In this document: positions 28,380 to 36,801 of the stretch, piece after piece
Numbering within the stretch: position 1 is the stretch's first letter
Layout: every line of letters begins with the position of its first letter
The notes under the pieces: generated by a model
What the model was told of the DNA's origin: nothing
Seen by the model: the letters and a program-made list of their open reading frames with translations, nothing else
Databases searched by the model: none
Source: Algoriphagus faecimaris
GTDB taxonomy: Bacteria > Bacteroidota > Bacteroidia > Cytophagales > Cyclobacteriaceae
Assembly: GCF_900101705.1 (NCBI RefSeq)
Contig: NZ_FNAC01000007.1
Location: 82,667-146,666 of the forward strand
Direction: 5' to 3'
Length of the DNA: 64,000 nt
Translations under genes and position numbers: made by a program

Positions 28380-28436
28380 GATTTCTAGCGCTATTCTTTT
28401 TAAAAAGATAAAGTAAAAAGTTTATTGTATTCCATC

Positions 28437-29048
28437 CTATAGGCTAGCTGGAACACCCTTAATTTTTAGACCTGAAGGAAAATCCCTTGTAACCACTGCC
28501 CCTGCACCTACCACTACCTCATCTCCAATTTCTATTCCTGGCAATAACACCGCTCCAGCTCCAATTCTACACATTTTCCCCACTTTTACTCCTCCCAAAA
28601 GTATAGCTCCTGGGCCAATCTCTGTGTAATCGCCGATTTCACATTCATGATGTACATGCGCTCTGGTATTGACCAAAACTCCCTTACCAATCCTCGCTTC
28701 GGGTCCGCAAAAAACCAATTCCATGAGGTCTGAAGCCTGAGCGAATGAAGATTGATTAATCGAAGAAGAACCTAAAATTGGAAAGTGATTCCCTCCAAGC
28801 TGATGCAATTTTTCTCTTAAATGCTTTCTATGAATAGGATTTCCTACGCCAAGACAGAATTGCGGGTCCTTTTGGATAAGTTGAATCAAAACTTCCTCAT
28901 CAGTAATTACTTTATCTCCATACGTGAAGGAGTCTTTCTTCGAAACATCCTCATCAAAAAAATAAATGGAATCGTCCGAATAACCTTTAGAAATCAAAAG
29001 AGAAAAAACTTCCAATCCATGTCCTCCGGCTCCGGCTATTATCATCAT
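28437..29048 (-). CDS. PglD/NeuD-like acyltransferase (left-handed beta-helix)
   Basis: A 203-residue protein with N-terminal MIIAGAGGHGLEVFSLL, then hexapeptide repeats (LVNTRAHVHHECEIGDY, IGPGAILLGGVKVG, IGAGAVLLPGIEIG). The HHECEIGD motif carries the probable catalytic histidine. It is the first gene of the tight nonulosonate block and follows a strong hairpin after the UDP-glucose dehydrogenase gene. A four-step bacillosamine route needs one such enzyme, yet two are present; this one may add an acyl group to a different amine or hydroxyl. That is inference. Confidence 0.85.
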   Translation of the reverse strand: MMIIAGAGGHGLEVFSLLISKGYSDDSIYFFDEDVSKKDSFTYGDKVITDEEVLIQLIQKDPQFCLGVGNPIHRKHLREKLHQLGGNHFPILGSSSINQSSFAQASDLMELVFCGPEARIGKGVLVNTRAHVHHECEIGDYTEIGPGAILLGGVKVGKMCRIGAGAVLLPGIEIGDEVVVGAGAVVTRDFPSGLKIKGVPASL

Positions 29049-29051
29049 CTA

Positions 29052-29090
29052 AATTGAATCTCCTCGATTCGAAACCGAGGAGATTCTTTA
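29052..29090 (-). terminator. perfect 11-base-pair hairpin between ugd and the nonulosonate block
   Basis: Arms at 29056-29066 and 29076-29086 are perfectly complementary (GAATCTCCTCG / CGAGGAGATTC) with a nine-base loop. On the minus strand it falls right after the ugd stop and only eight bases before the next ATG. The following tract is AATTTAGA rather than a T run, so it is more likely an attenuator, processing site or weak terminator than a strong terminator. Confidence 0.5.
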
Positions 29091-29093
29091 AAA

Positions 29094-30413
29094 TTATTTT
29101 GATCCAATTCCGTAGTGAACAAAACCCAGTGTATCGAGGTATTTTTTATCATAGATATTCCTTCCATCAAATACCACTTTGTTTTTGAGTAGCTTCCCAA
29201 CAGCATCCCAGCTAGGAATTCTGAACTCAGACCATTCGGTCACCAAAAGCAAGGCATCTGCATCCACACAGGCATCGTAAGCATCTGTACAATAAGTTAC
29301 CTTGTCGAAAATGTAATGCTCACGAGCTTCCTCCATGGCTTTGGGATCATAAGCTCTTACTTCAGCACCGGCTGCACGAAGCTCATCCACAATAACTGCC
29401 GCGGGAGACTCTCGCATATCGTCCGTGTTGGGTTTGAAACTCAAGCCCCACATGGCAAAAGTTTTTCCAGAGAGATCGGCTCCAAAATGAGCTTTTACTT
29501 TATTGGCCAAAATATGCTTTTGATCATCGTTGACATCTTCTACAGATTGAAGTACTCTCAAATCATATCCATACTCCTTAGCAGTTTTGATAATGGCTTT
29601 CACATCCTTTGGAAAGCAAGAGCCACCATAACCTACACCGGGATAAATAAATTTGTTACCAATCCGAGGATCAGAACCAATACCTTTTCGGACCATATTC
29701 GCATCTGCACCTACCTTTTCGCATAGATTTGCAATATCATTCATAAAAGAAATCTTCGTAGCCAACATAGCATTTGCAGCATACTTGGTCATTTCAGCTG
29801 AGGGTATATCCATATAAATAATCCGCTCACCACTCAATTGAAATGGTTTATACAAGCGCTGCATGATCTTCTCAGCTCGCTCATCATCCACACCGATCAC
29901 AATTCGGTCCGGTCTCAAAAAGTCCTCAACGGCAGCACCTTCTTTCAAAAATTCAGGATTGGAAGCTACCGCGAAAGGCAAATCAGATCCACGCTTATCT
30001 AATGCTTTCTTTATAGCGGCACGGACTTTTTCACCTGTCGTTACCGGTACTGTACTCTTGGTAGCTACTACAATATAATCGGTCATTTTCTGACCAATCT
30101 CATCAGCTACCCCCAAAACATATTTCAAATCAGCAGAACCGTCCTCACCTGGAGGGGTTCCAACCGCAATAAAGGCCACTTCCGCACCCTGAATAGCCTC
30201 TCCTAAGTCCGTACTAAAATGAAGCCGTCCACTTTTATAATTGCGAACCACTATTTCTTCCAAACCTGGCTCATAGATTGGCATAATGCCATTCTTTAGC
30301 TTATCAATTTTTTTCTGATCGATATCCACGCAGGTTACCTCAATCCCTACATCTGCAAAACAAGCACCTGAAACAAGCCCAACGTACCCAGTTCCTACTA
30401 CAGCTATTTTCAT
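29094..30413 (-). CDS. ugd: UDP-glucose 6-dehydrogenase
   Basis: A 439-residue NAD-dependent enzyme giving UDP-glucuronate for the polysaccharide. It starts KIAVVGTGYVGLVSGACF, with the dinucleotide-binding GXGXXG. AFIAVGTPPGEDGSADL, the catalytic-cysteine motif YGGSCFPKDVKAI and GLSFKPNTDDMRESPA are canonical for UDP-glucose dehydrogenase and separate it from the TviB-like paralog at 8713-10011. ATG at 30413, 15 bases after the exporter stop, so they share a transcript. Length agrees with the family. Confidence 0.95.
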   Translation of the reverse strand: MKIAVVGTGYVGLVSGACFADVGIEVTCVDIDQKKIDKLKNGIMPIYEPGLEEIVVRNYKSGRLHFSTDLGEAIQGAEVAFIAVGTPPGEDGSADLKYVLGVADEIGQKMTDYIVVATKSTVPVTTGEKVRAAIKKALDKRGSDLPFAVASNPEFLKEGAAVEDFLRPDRIVIGVDDERAEKIMQRLYKPFQLSGERIIYMDIPSAEMTKYAANAMLATKISFMNDIANLCEKVGADANMVRKGIGSDPRIGNKFIYPGVGYGGSCFPKDVKAIIKTAKEYGYDLRVLQSVEDVNDDQKHILANKVKAHFGADLSGKTFAMWGLSFKPNTDDMRESPAAVIVDELRAAGAEVRAYDPKAMEEAREHYIFDKVTYCTDAYDACVDADALLLVTEWSEFRIPSWDAVGKLLKNKVVFDGRNIYDKKYLDTLGFVHYGIGSK

Positions 30414-30428
30414 AAATTTTATATTAAA

Positions 30429-33050
30429 TTAATTACTAAATAATCTCTCTACCAAAATCCCTAAAGTAGCCAAACTGGAGGCAATTCCTATCCAGCCTGC
30501 TGCGTTCATTCGTTCTCTTTGTGGTTTTTGAGGTATGACAATCTCTGCCCCTGGTTCAATCGAAGGATAGTTTTTAATCCCCAAAAACCCTCTTGTTTGG
30601 GCGGCATCCCCATTGGCATAAACTACATAGGCCTTTCCCTTTCTTGCGTTTTCGGTAAAGCCTCCCGCTTTCGAAATGTAATATTTAAGCGTCCTACCTT
30701 TTTCATACCTAGCAGTGGTGGGCAAAAGAACCTCTCCTACCATTCTCACAGTTTGAAGCTGCTTCGGTACCTGTAAAATATCCCCTTCCATCAAGATCAA
30801 ATCTGCTTCCGAGCCGGGGTTTTTCATAATGAATTCAAGATTGATCCCAACCATATCTTCTGTTTTAAACCTAGCTTGATTGAGCTCAGGGTCAATACTC
30901 AATGTATCTGAAAAAACCATCACCTGATCCATAGAAGACTCTTCTAGCCTCTTGGCTTTCTTTTCTTCCTCTATATCAGTTAACTTCTTGTCTACCCTTT
31001 CAAAAAGCATTCTCTCTGCCTCATTGAGATTTCGGTTAGTTTCAGGATTTAATCTCTCCCAAAGCTGCTTTAAACTTTCTTCCCTAAGCTCATCCTCTGA
31101 CTTGCCTTCGTAATAAACTGTCCTACGAATCAGATTGGCTCCTTTTGGATAGGCAAATTGAGAAAGTCCACCTGCCCTATTTATCAAATCAGATATTCGT
31201 TCATTTGCATTTTGAATAACAAACTCCCCGGGGTACATCACTTCTCCCCTTACCGAAATAAGTTGTTCTCTTTCAAATCCGGGACTCCTTCTGATAAAAA
31301 CATGATCAAATGGACTTAATGGCAATGCCTCTTCTTCCGGGCTTAATTTCAAGTTGGGGTCAATCGTAAGTGTGGAAATCTCAGCAATTCTACCACTAGT
31401 GGCATCCCTTACTCTTCTGGCAATTTCTATTGAGCTATTTGCAGCCGACTCTAGGAATCCCCCTGATCTTAAAATCAAATCCCCAACAGTCATTTGCGAG
31501 GCAAAAGGATAAGTTCCGGGAAAGTTCACCTCCCCAGAAATTTTCACGTAGTATTCCTCCTGAATATCATATCGGTTGGGAATAAATAATAAGTCTTCAT
31601 TCTTTAATTCTACATCGACCGCATTTCCCTCCAAAATCCCGCTCAAGTCAATAGGCAAAGCCCCAAGGGTCAAATCAGTATTGGTACGATATAGCGTCGC
31701 CCTAGATAAAAATGCTTCTGGTCTCAAGCCCTCTGCCTTTTCAATCAACTCAGAAATGGTCATTCCATCTTCTAGAGAAAATTCACCCGCTCGATTGACA
31801 GAACCTACCACCTGAACCCGATTGGTAAATCGGTCTAAAACCTCCCCTACTAAAATTTCATCTCCGTCTTGAGGCACAAAAACCTCGTATTGATCAGAAG
31901 CTACATCGATTACTTTTCGCCTATCTTGGTCAAATCTACGGACGGTTACTCTATCTCTGAATGCCTTGGAAGAAAACCCTCCGGCAAATTGATACAAATC
32001 AGCTAAGGATTCACCTGGTTTTACCTCAAAATATCCTTCTCTTCTTACTGGCCCCACCAATTCCACTCTTGATTGAAAAGGAGGCACTATGATCACGTCA
32101 TTATCCTGCAAAGTGATATTACTGCTTTGATCACCTTTGGATAGAAAATCATAAATGTCAACAGTGGCTTCTAGCCTGGAATTCCTATAGACCTGAATAG
32201 TTCGAAATGCACCATTTTCATTTGGTCCTCCCGCTGCATAGAGAGCATTGAATACTGATGCAAAAGAGGGTAAGGTATACGTTCCTGGCTTGACTACTTC
32301 CCCTACCATCGAAACTTTGATCGAGCGGATATTACCCAATCGAAGCTGAAGAAATGAGGAAGGAGAACTCCCTAAAAGGCTGGAATAAATCCGTCCTAAA
32401 CTGGTTTTTAGTCTGGCCGTCGCAGCTTCTACACTTGCTCCTCCTACTTGAATTGGACCCAGATTAGGAATAAAAATTCTTCCCTCTGGACTAACAGTCA
32501 AGTCATAGGCCTGCTGTGATGCTCCATAGATATCGATAAGAAGCTGATCTCCTGCTCCAATGATATAGGACAAAGGAGTAGGAAGATTAAGACTGGGGCT
32601 AAAGTCTAATTGTCTATTGTGAAAAAGTTTAAACCCAAAGATTTTCTTCTGCTCTGGAGTCAAATCATAGTAAGGATCAGATCTGCGAAGTGAGTCAAAC
32701 ACATCTACCTGAGGTTCTGACATCAGATTCCGGCCTTGACCGGAGCCCATCACTTGGCCTTGACTTGCATTTCCGTTCATCAGCTCGCTGATTCTCCGGC
32801 CTAATTTGGCAGCTTCAGATGGAGGCATGCCTCTCTCCTGAGCCAAAGCAACTAACTGAGATGAATTAATACCATTCGCTTCGGCCCTTTTGACCAATTG
32901 CTCGATTTGGGCATTGGACAAATTATCTACTTTGACGTTTTGAATATCTGCTAAGCTTTGTGACCAAGCTAGGCTAGCGGCCAAAAGAAAGGTAACCGTT
33001 AGAAATAAGGCTCTCAAGGCATTCACTTTATGTAATGAATAGGCTATCAT
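30429..33050 (-). CDS. multi-SLBB Wza-type polysaccharide export protein
   Basis: About 873 residues from the ATG at 33050; a TTG at 33089 would add 13 residues before the signal peptide and is less likely. The signal sequence ALFLTVTFLLAASLAWS is clear. After a helical segment, the Poly_export domain is seen in LSYIIGAGDQLLIDIYGASQ, followed by repeated SLBB units (VGEVVKPGTYTLPSF, VGPVRREGYFEV, VGSVNRAGEFSL, SGEVNFPGTYPF, RGEVMYPGEFVI, VGEVLLPTTARY), about six. A C-terminal hydrophobic segment (WIGIASSLATLGILVE) ends it. The long form is usual in Bacteroidota and should span outer membrane and periplasm. It is the second exporter of the locus. Confidence 0.93.
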   Translation of the reverse strand: MIAYSLHKVNALRALFLTVTFLLAASLAWSQSLADIQNVKVDNLSNAQIEQLVKRAEANGINSSQLVALAQERGMPPSEAAKLGRRISELMNGNASQGQVMGSGQGRNLMSEPQVDVFDSLRRSDPYYDLTPEQKKIFGFKLFHNRQLDFSPSLNLPTPLSYIIGAGDQLLIDIYGASQQAYDLTVSPEGRIFIPNLGPIQVGGASVEAATARLKTSLGRIYSSLLGSSPSSFLQLRLGNIRSIKVSMVGEVVKPGTYTLPSFASVFNALYAAGGPNENGAFRTIQVYRNSRLEATVDIYDFLSKGDQSSNITLQDNDVIIVPPFQSRVELVGPVRREGYFEVKPGESLADLYQFAGGFSSKAFRDRVTVRRFDQDRRKVIDVASDQYEVFVPQDGDEILVGEVLDRFTNRVQVVGSVNRAGEFSLEDGMTISELIEKAEGLRPEAFLSRATLYRTNTDLTLGALPIDLSGILEGNAVDVELKNEDLLFIPNRYDIQEEYYVKISGEVNFPGTYPFASQMTVGDLILRSGGFLESAANSSIEIARRVRDATSGRIAEISTLTIDPNLKLSPEEEALPLSPFDHVFIRRSPGFEREQLISVRGEVMYPGEFVIQNANERISDLINRAGGLSQFAYPKGANLIRRTVYYEGKSEDELREESLKQLWERLNPETNRNLNEAERMLFERVDKKLTDIEEEKKAKRLEESSMDQVMVFSDTLSIDPELNQARFKTEDMVGINLEFIMKNPGSEADLILMEGDILQVPKQLQTVRMVGEVLLPTTARYEKGRTLKYYISKAGGFTENARKGKAYVVYANGDAAQTRGFLGIKNYPSIEPGAEIVIPQKPQRERMNAAGWIGIASSLATLGILVERLFSN

Positions 33051-33187
33051 CAAGGATTTTCGAGTTTCTATATTTGTTTGATCCTGCAATTTAATAGTTC
33101 ATTTATCAAATCTCACCTGAATCCAGCAAGCTTTAAAACATTTGGAAAGATTAGGCTGACTTTAGTAGGAATGAGTGACTTAGATAC

Positions 33188-33201
33188 AGCTTCGCCCTTT
33201 C
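33188..33201 (-). promoter_or_regulatory. repeated leader motif, copy 2
   Basis: GAAAGGGCGAAGCT on the minus strand, 137 bases before the exporter ATG and inside a 160-base gap. Flanking GTGAC (33175-33179) and GTCAC (33203-33207) could pair around it. The same 14 bases are at 10039-10052. Function is inferred from position only. Confidence 0.3.
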
Positions 33202-33250
33202 GGTCACATAGAATGCCTAGCAAAATCAATTAACGAAATCTAGTCTATAG

Positions 33251-33769
33251 TTAGATTCCTACTGCTTTATCAAAAAGGACTAAGCCAGAATGATCGTTTC
33301 TTTTCGAACGAAAGGTAAATATCACCTTTCTATCGATCAATCCCTCTATTCGCTTGGTTAAGCCCTGTATGTAATCATGATTTAAATCATCCCCTACCAC
33401 TACCACATCTATTTTTCCAGAATCCACTCCTCTCGACAGGTCCCCTACCAACAAAACCTGCTCGACTTCCCCCATTTTCTCCAATATTTGCTCCAAAAGC
33501 ATATCAAGACCAAGGTACTTTCTGATGATGTCCCGAATATTAGTAAAGAAAGGGTGATGTGTGTTTGCCTGATAGGCAATTTTATTTTTTTCAGAATGCT
33601 TCAACAAAATCCCTGCCTGAGTAAGATTATTGAGCTCTTTCCGTATTGCGTTGGTCGATTCGCCAAATTCATCTGCCAGCCCCCTAAGATGACTTTGGTT
33701 GCGGTCATTCACAAAAAACTTAACAAGCAGCCTCAGACGAGTCTTGGATGTGATTAGGGAGTCAAGCAT
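33251..33769 (-). CDS. winged-helix regulator with degenerate nucleotidyltransferase-like domain
   Basis: About 172 residues from the ATG at 33769. A longer start at 33826 is excluded because it lies upstream of a good promoter (33798-33828). Residues 1-80 form a winged helix: LITSKTRLRLLVKFF, LRGLADEFGESTNAIRKEL and ILLKHSEKNKIAY. The second half has VLLVGDLSRGVDSGKIDVVVVGDD, which aligns with the MNT nucleotidyltransferase pattern (GSXXRG, SDIDL) but has lost the serine and first aspartate, so it is probably a non-catalytic sensor. Such proteins often head polysaccharide loci in Bacteroidota. It is expected to control the downstream operon; the regulated signal is unknown. Confidence 0.82.
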   Translation of the reverse strand: MLDSLITSKTRLRLLVKFFVNDRNQSHLRGLADEFGESTNAIRKELNNLTQAGILLKHSEKNKIAYQANTHHPFFTNIRDIIRKYLGLDMLLEQILEKMGEVEQVLLVGDLSRGVDSGKIDVVVVGDDLNHDYIQGLTKRIEGLIDRKVIFTFRSKRNDHSGLVLFDKAVGI

Positions 33770-33797
33770 TAAAAATCCACTTTTGATAAGTGAGTAA

Positions 33798-33828
33798 CAA
33801 AGGTACTCATTCGCCTTAAGTGACAAAA
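33798..33828 (-). promoter_or_regulatory. Bacteroidota-type promoter of the winged-helix regulator
   Basis: On the minus strand TTTTG (33824-33828) is followed after 18 bases by TACCTTTG (33798-33805), matching the -33 TTTG and -7 TAnnTTTG elements. The start codon at 33769 lies about 28 bases downstream. This placement decides against the longer start at 33826. Confidence 0.65.
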
Positions 33829-33875
33829 CTTTTTTTTCTAAAATGATTTAAATTTTTCCTTGCGAAAATACTAGT

Positions 33876-34256
33876 CTAAAGAAGCGGCCCTCTGTAAATA
33901 TCTTTTCTCTCCCTTTTTAGAATTTTTCTAAGCAAATTACCACTTAAGGCTGAAAAAGAGCCCAAAAGAAAACCCAATAAAACTGTGAGCATAAGCATCC
34001 ACAGGCCTGAGCTGACTCCGAAGATATCAGCTATTTTATCCGCTAATTTTCCTCCCGTTGTTATGGAAATAAAAACCCCTTGACCTAGCCAAGCAACTGC
34101 CATTCCCAATCCTCCTCCCCAAAACGAAGTAGCTTTCCTTGAAGGAATCAGGATACCAAAGGCAAAAATCACAATCATCACTACCCAGTAGGGTTGCCAA
34201 AAACTAACAAGAGCCACCAAAAGGACTACCAAAAGAAAATAACTTGGGAATTTCAT
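33876..34256 (-). CDS. small polytopic membrane protein of unknown function
   Basis: A 126-residue protein with about four hydrophobic segments (YFLLVVLLVALVSFW, WVVMIVIFAFGILI, then a glycine-rich middle with FWGGGLGMAVAWLGQG, and LWMLMLTVLLGFLLGSF) and a basic C-terminus. The start ATG overlaps the penicillin-acylase stop by four bases, so it is probably co-expressed and may be an accessory membrane factor. I do not recognise a named family. Confidence 0.72.
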   Translation of the reverse strand: MKFPSYFLLVVLLVALVSFWQPYWVVMIVIFAFGILIPSRKATSFWGGGLGMAVAWLGQGVFISITTGGKLADKIADIFGVSSGLWMLMLTVLLGFLLGSFSALSGNLLRKILKRERKDIYRGPLL

Positions 34257-36679
34257 TCTGAGGGATTTAATGTATTACTGAATAATAGATTACCGGTTTC
34301 GTCGCTATTTCTTAGATTAAAATTCAAATATTCACCATTCGCCCATTTGGGAATAAAATTTTGATAAAATCGACTCCCAGGATTACCTGATTGACCTCCA
34401 GGGTAGATTCCAAATGCTTTGACTTCCTCTCCTAGCTCGACAATCATCCTCCAGCTTGCCCCATGTCTTCCGCTTGTCGCATTGACTATACCTGATCCTC
34501 CTCCCGTGTAAACGTTTTTAACCGAAAAGGAAGCAAACTGTGGCACAAGGTGCTGAATGGTAGTTTGCTTATAATTCGCCCAAGAATAATCTCCATTTTC
34601 AGACTCCCAAGTACTCATATCCTGCACCATTTCAGCAAAAGCTTTTTTAATATGATCTTGAGCTGTTTCTATTTCCGGTGTTTCTTTCAAATCAAAAAAA
34701 TCAAATCCCGGCTCATCTTTCATCAATTGGTAGGTTTGATAATTATTTGGACGAATTTTCGGACCCTTTATTTCATTCATATTTGACCAAAGAGAAAGGT
34801 AGGCTTTATTCCACCACACGTAGAAAAGTGTCGGTGCTTTCTGATTGGGGTCTGCATAAAAATCCCATGCCTTCAATTCTTTTAAATAAGACAATCCCTT
34901 TTCACTTAGAGTATCTGGAGAGCCAAGAAATTCTATCATCAAAGGAAGAGCTTCTGCTGCATGCAAATAAAAATCATCAAACTGCAATTTCATCATATTC
35001 TCCACAGTGACCTGATCCATAGCCTCCAATTGACTATTGATCCTTCTATTTCTGTAATGCTCATAGCTATGGTCAAAAACATAATAGGGGTAAGAAGGAG
35101 ATACCGGATGTTGATTTGCCGAAGAGACAAAACCTCTTTCGGGGTTAAGTGTGCTGGGATTATGCTCATAGGGTATAAAATCCTGCCATTCCATTTTTGG
35201 GTCAGCTCCATCCATAAAAAATTTTCCCTGTTCTTCCCATTTAAGTGGAAATTTTCCCTGAATTCGCATAGCAATATCTCCTTCATTGGATGCAAAGACA
35301 AAATTCTGGGCAGGGGCTGTATAATGGTCCAAGGCCGCCATATAGTCCTGATGATTTTTGGCTTGATTTAGCAAGATGAAAGTTCTTTGTTCATTGGAAC
35401 CCATGTGCAAGGTCCACTTCAAGGCAAAATTCACATCTTGGCGCTCCGATCTGAAATTTCGATCATAGACCACAGGACCATAATGTGTATATACTACAGT
35501 ATCTACGAAAGCTGTTTCTTGACCCTTTATTTTGATCTCTTCCAGCCTAAGAGTGGCATCCCTCCATTCCTGTCCATATTGATAGGACTTTCGTGAAGCG
35601 TCCTTGAAAGTAATTTTGTACCAATCTCTCGCATCTTTAGTGGCATTGGTGACGCCCCAGGCCACCTGCTCATTGAAACCGGAAATCACCCCTAGGGCTC
35701 CAGGAAGTGTAGCGCCTTTTACCCTGTACGCTGGGGTAGACAGTTGCATCGAATACCAAATCGAAGGCAGATTTAATCCCAAATGGGGGTCATTGGCCAA
35801 AATCGGATTGCCGCTTTTTGTTTTGGAACCTGAAACCGCCCAATTATTTGAGCCAATTCCCTCTTCAGGTTGCGGTAAAGGATCAAGCAGGAGCTCGTCC
35901 TTAGGAAACTCAAGGGAATCAGGTTTTACTACCTGAAGAGGTGTAAAATTCCAATTTCTTTCTTTTTCAATCACTGGGTCTACTACCTGAGGATATTCCG
36001 GAAAAAGCTTATTTAACATCTCTTCCCCCAAAACTTTTCTAAGATTGGAATACTCCAAATCTCTATCCCCCACCAGCATATCTGTCATGTATTTGAGCAG
36101 GAGTAGAGACTTCAGTGCTGTCCAGGGCTCGGGCCGGTAATTCAAGATTTTATATTCCACCGGTAGCCTTGCTGTAGTTAAGCTTTCGATGTATTGATTG
36201 ACTCCTTCGGCATAGGCTTCGACCTTTTCCAAAGTGGCTGGATCATTTTCTTCAAGAAACCGAAGTCCTACCTCTGCCCCATAGGAAAGCCCTTTCCTTC
36301 GAGTCATTCGGTCAAGATCCAAAGCTATATCACCTACGATTTCGGATATTCGCCCTGCTGCGGCCATAGTCTGAAACTCCATCTGCCATAATCGATGCTG
36401 GGCAGTGACAAAACCCTGTGCACGATAGAGATCCAACTCATTCTGGGCAAAAATGTGTGGAATCAAATTTTCATCGTAGTGTACGGTGACAGGTTCGGCT
36501 AAACCTATCAAGTCTAGTTCTTCCTCAGCCAGTTGATCCTCACTATATGAATTTTGCCAAAAACCGTGATTTGGATCTAGCAAAATACCCATTGGAGGTG
36601 CGGGTCCTAAGGGAACTGAGGCAAGGTAGGCCAATCCGAGGGTGATCGAGGCGACAACCAAAAATCCGAAATACTTCAT
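34253..36679 (-). CDS. penicillin acylase family protein (Ntn hydrolase)
   Basis: About 808 residues from the ATG at 36679; a GTG at 36703 would add eight. A hydrophobic segment at the N-terminus (FLVVASITLGLAYLASV) acts as signal or anchor to the periplasm. The maturation site is visible as EEGIGSNNWAVSGSKT near residue 275, where cleavage before Ser would expose the nucleophile, followed by ILANDPHLGLNLPSIWY and WGVTNATKDARDWY. Such enzymes cleave N-acyl bonds, and many in bacteria hydrolyse acyl-homoserine lactones or other amides; the true substrate is unknown. Neighbour: the small membrane protein overlapping its stop. Confidence 0.93.
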   Translation of the reverse strand: MKYFGFLVVASITLGLAYLASVPLGPAPPMGILLDPNHGFWQNSYSEDQLAEEELDLIGLAEPVTVHYDENLIPHIFAQNELDLYRAQGFVTAQHRLWQMEFQTMAAAGRISEIVGDIALDLDRMTRRKGLSYGAEVGLRFLEENDPATLEKVEAYAEGVNQYIESLTTARLPVEYKILNYRPEPWTALKSLLLLKYMTDMLVGDRDLEYSNLRKVLGEEMLNKLFPEYPQVVDPVIEKERNWNFTPLQVVKPDSLEFPKDELLLDPLPQPEEGIGSNNWAVSGSKTKSGNPILANDPHLGLNLPSIWYSMQLSTPAYRVKGATLPGALGVISGFNEQVAWGVTNATKDARDWYKITFKDASRKSYQYGQEWRDATLRLEEIKIKGQETAFVDTVVYTHYGPVVYDRNFRSERQDVNFALKWTLHMGSNEQRTFILLNQAKNHQDYMAALDHYTAPAQNFVFASNEGDIAMRIQGKFPLKWEEQGKFFMDGADPKMEWQDFIPYEHNPSTLNPERGFVSSANQHPVSPSYPYYVFDHSYEHYRNRRINSQLEAMDQVTVENMMKLQFDDFYLHAAEALPLMIEFLGSPDTLSEKGLSYLKELKAWDFYADPNQKAPTLFYVWWNKAYLSLWSNMNEIKGPKIRPNNYQTYQLMKDEPGFDFFDLKETPEIETAQDHIKKAFAEMVQDMSTWESENGDYSWANYKQTTIQHLVPQFASFSVKNVYTGGGSGIVNATSGRHGASWRMIVELGEEVKAFGIYPGGQSGNPGSRFYQNFIPKWANGEYLNFNLRNSDETGNLLFSNTLNPSE

Positions 36680-36754
36680 AAAATCACTTTGGGGTAGGGC
36701 CACGAATTTAATTGAAAGTTTTAAAAAATTACCTTACAGCTCGGTCATTGACTC

Positions 36755-36789
36755 AAAAAAAAGCCCTCATTTTCAACAAACAAGGGCTT
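36755..36789 (-). terminator. Rho-independent terminator downstream of the DUF2911 gene
   Basis: On the minus strand AAGCCCT and AGGGCTT pair around a 15-base loop and are followed by eight T. It lies 13 bases after the stop at 36802. The T-tract on the minus strand fits termination of the upstream minus-strand gene. Confidence 0.75.
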
Positions 36790-36801
36790 ACATGAATAGA
36801 A

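Noticed and set aside
33770..33826. Longer N-terminus for the winged-helix regulator
   Set aside because: The extension is upstream of or within the -33/-7 promoter elements, and MLDSLITSKTRLRLL at 33769 is a typical start for the family.
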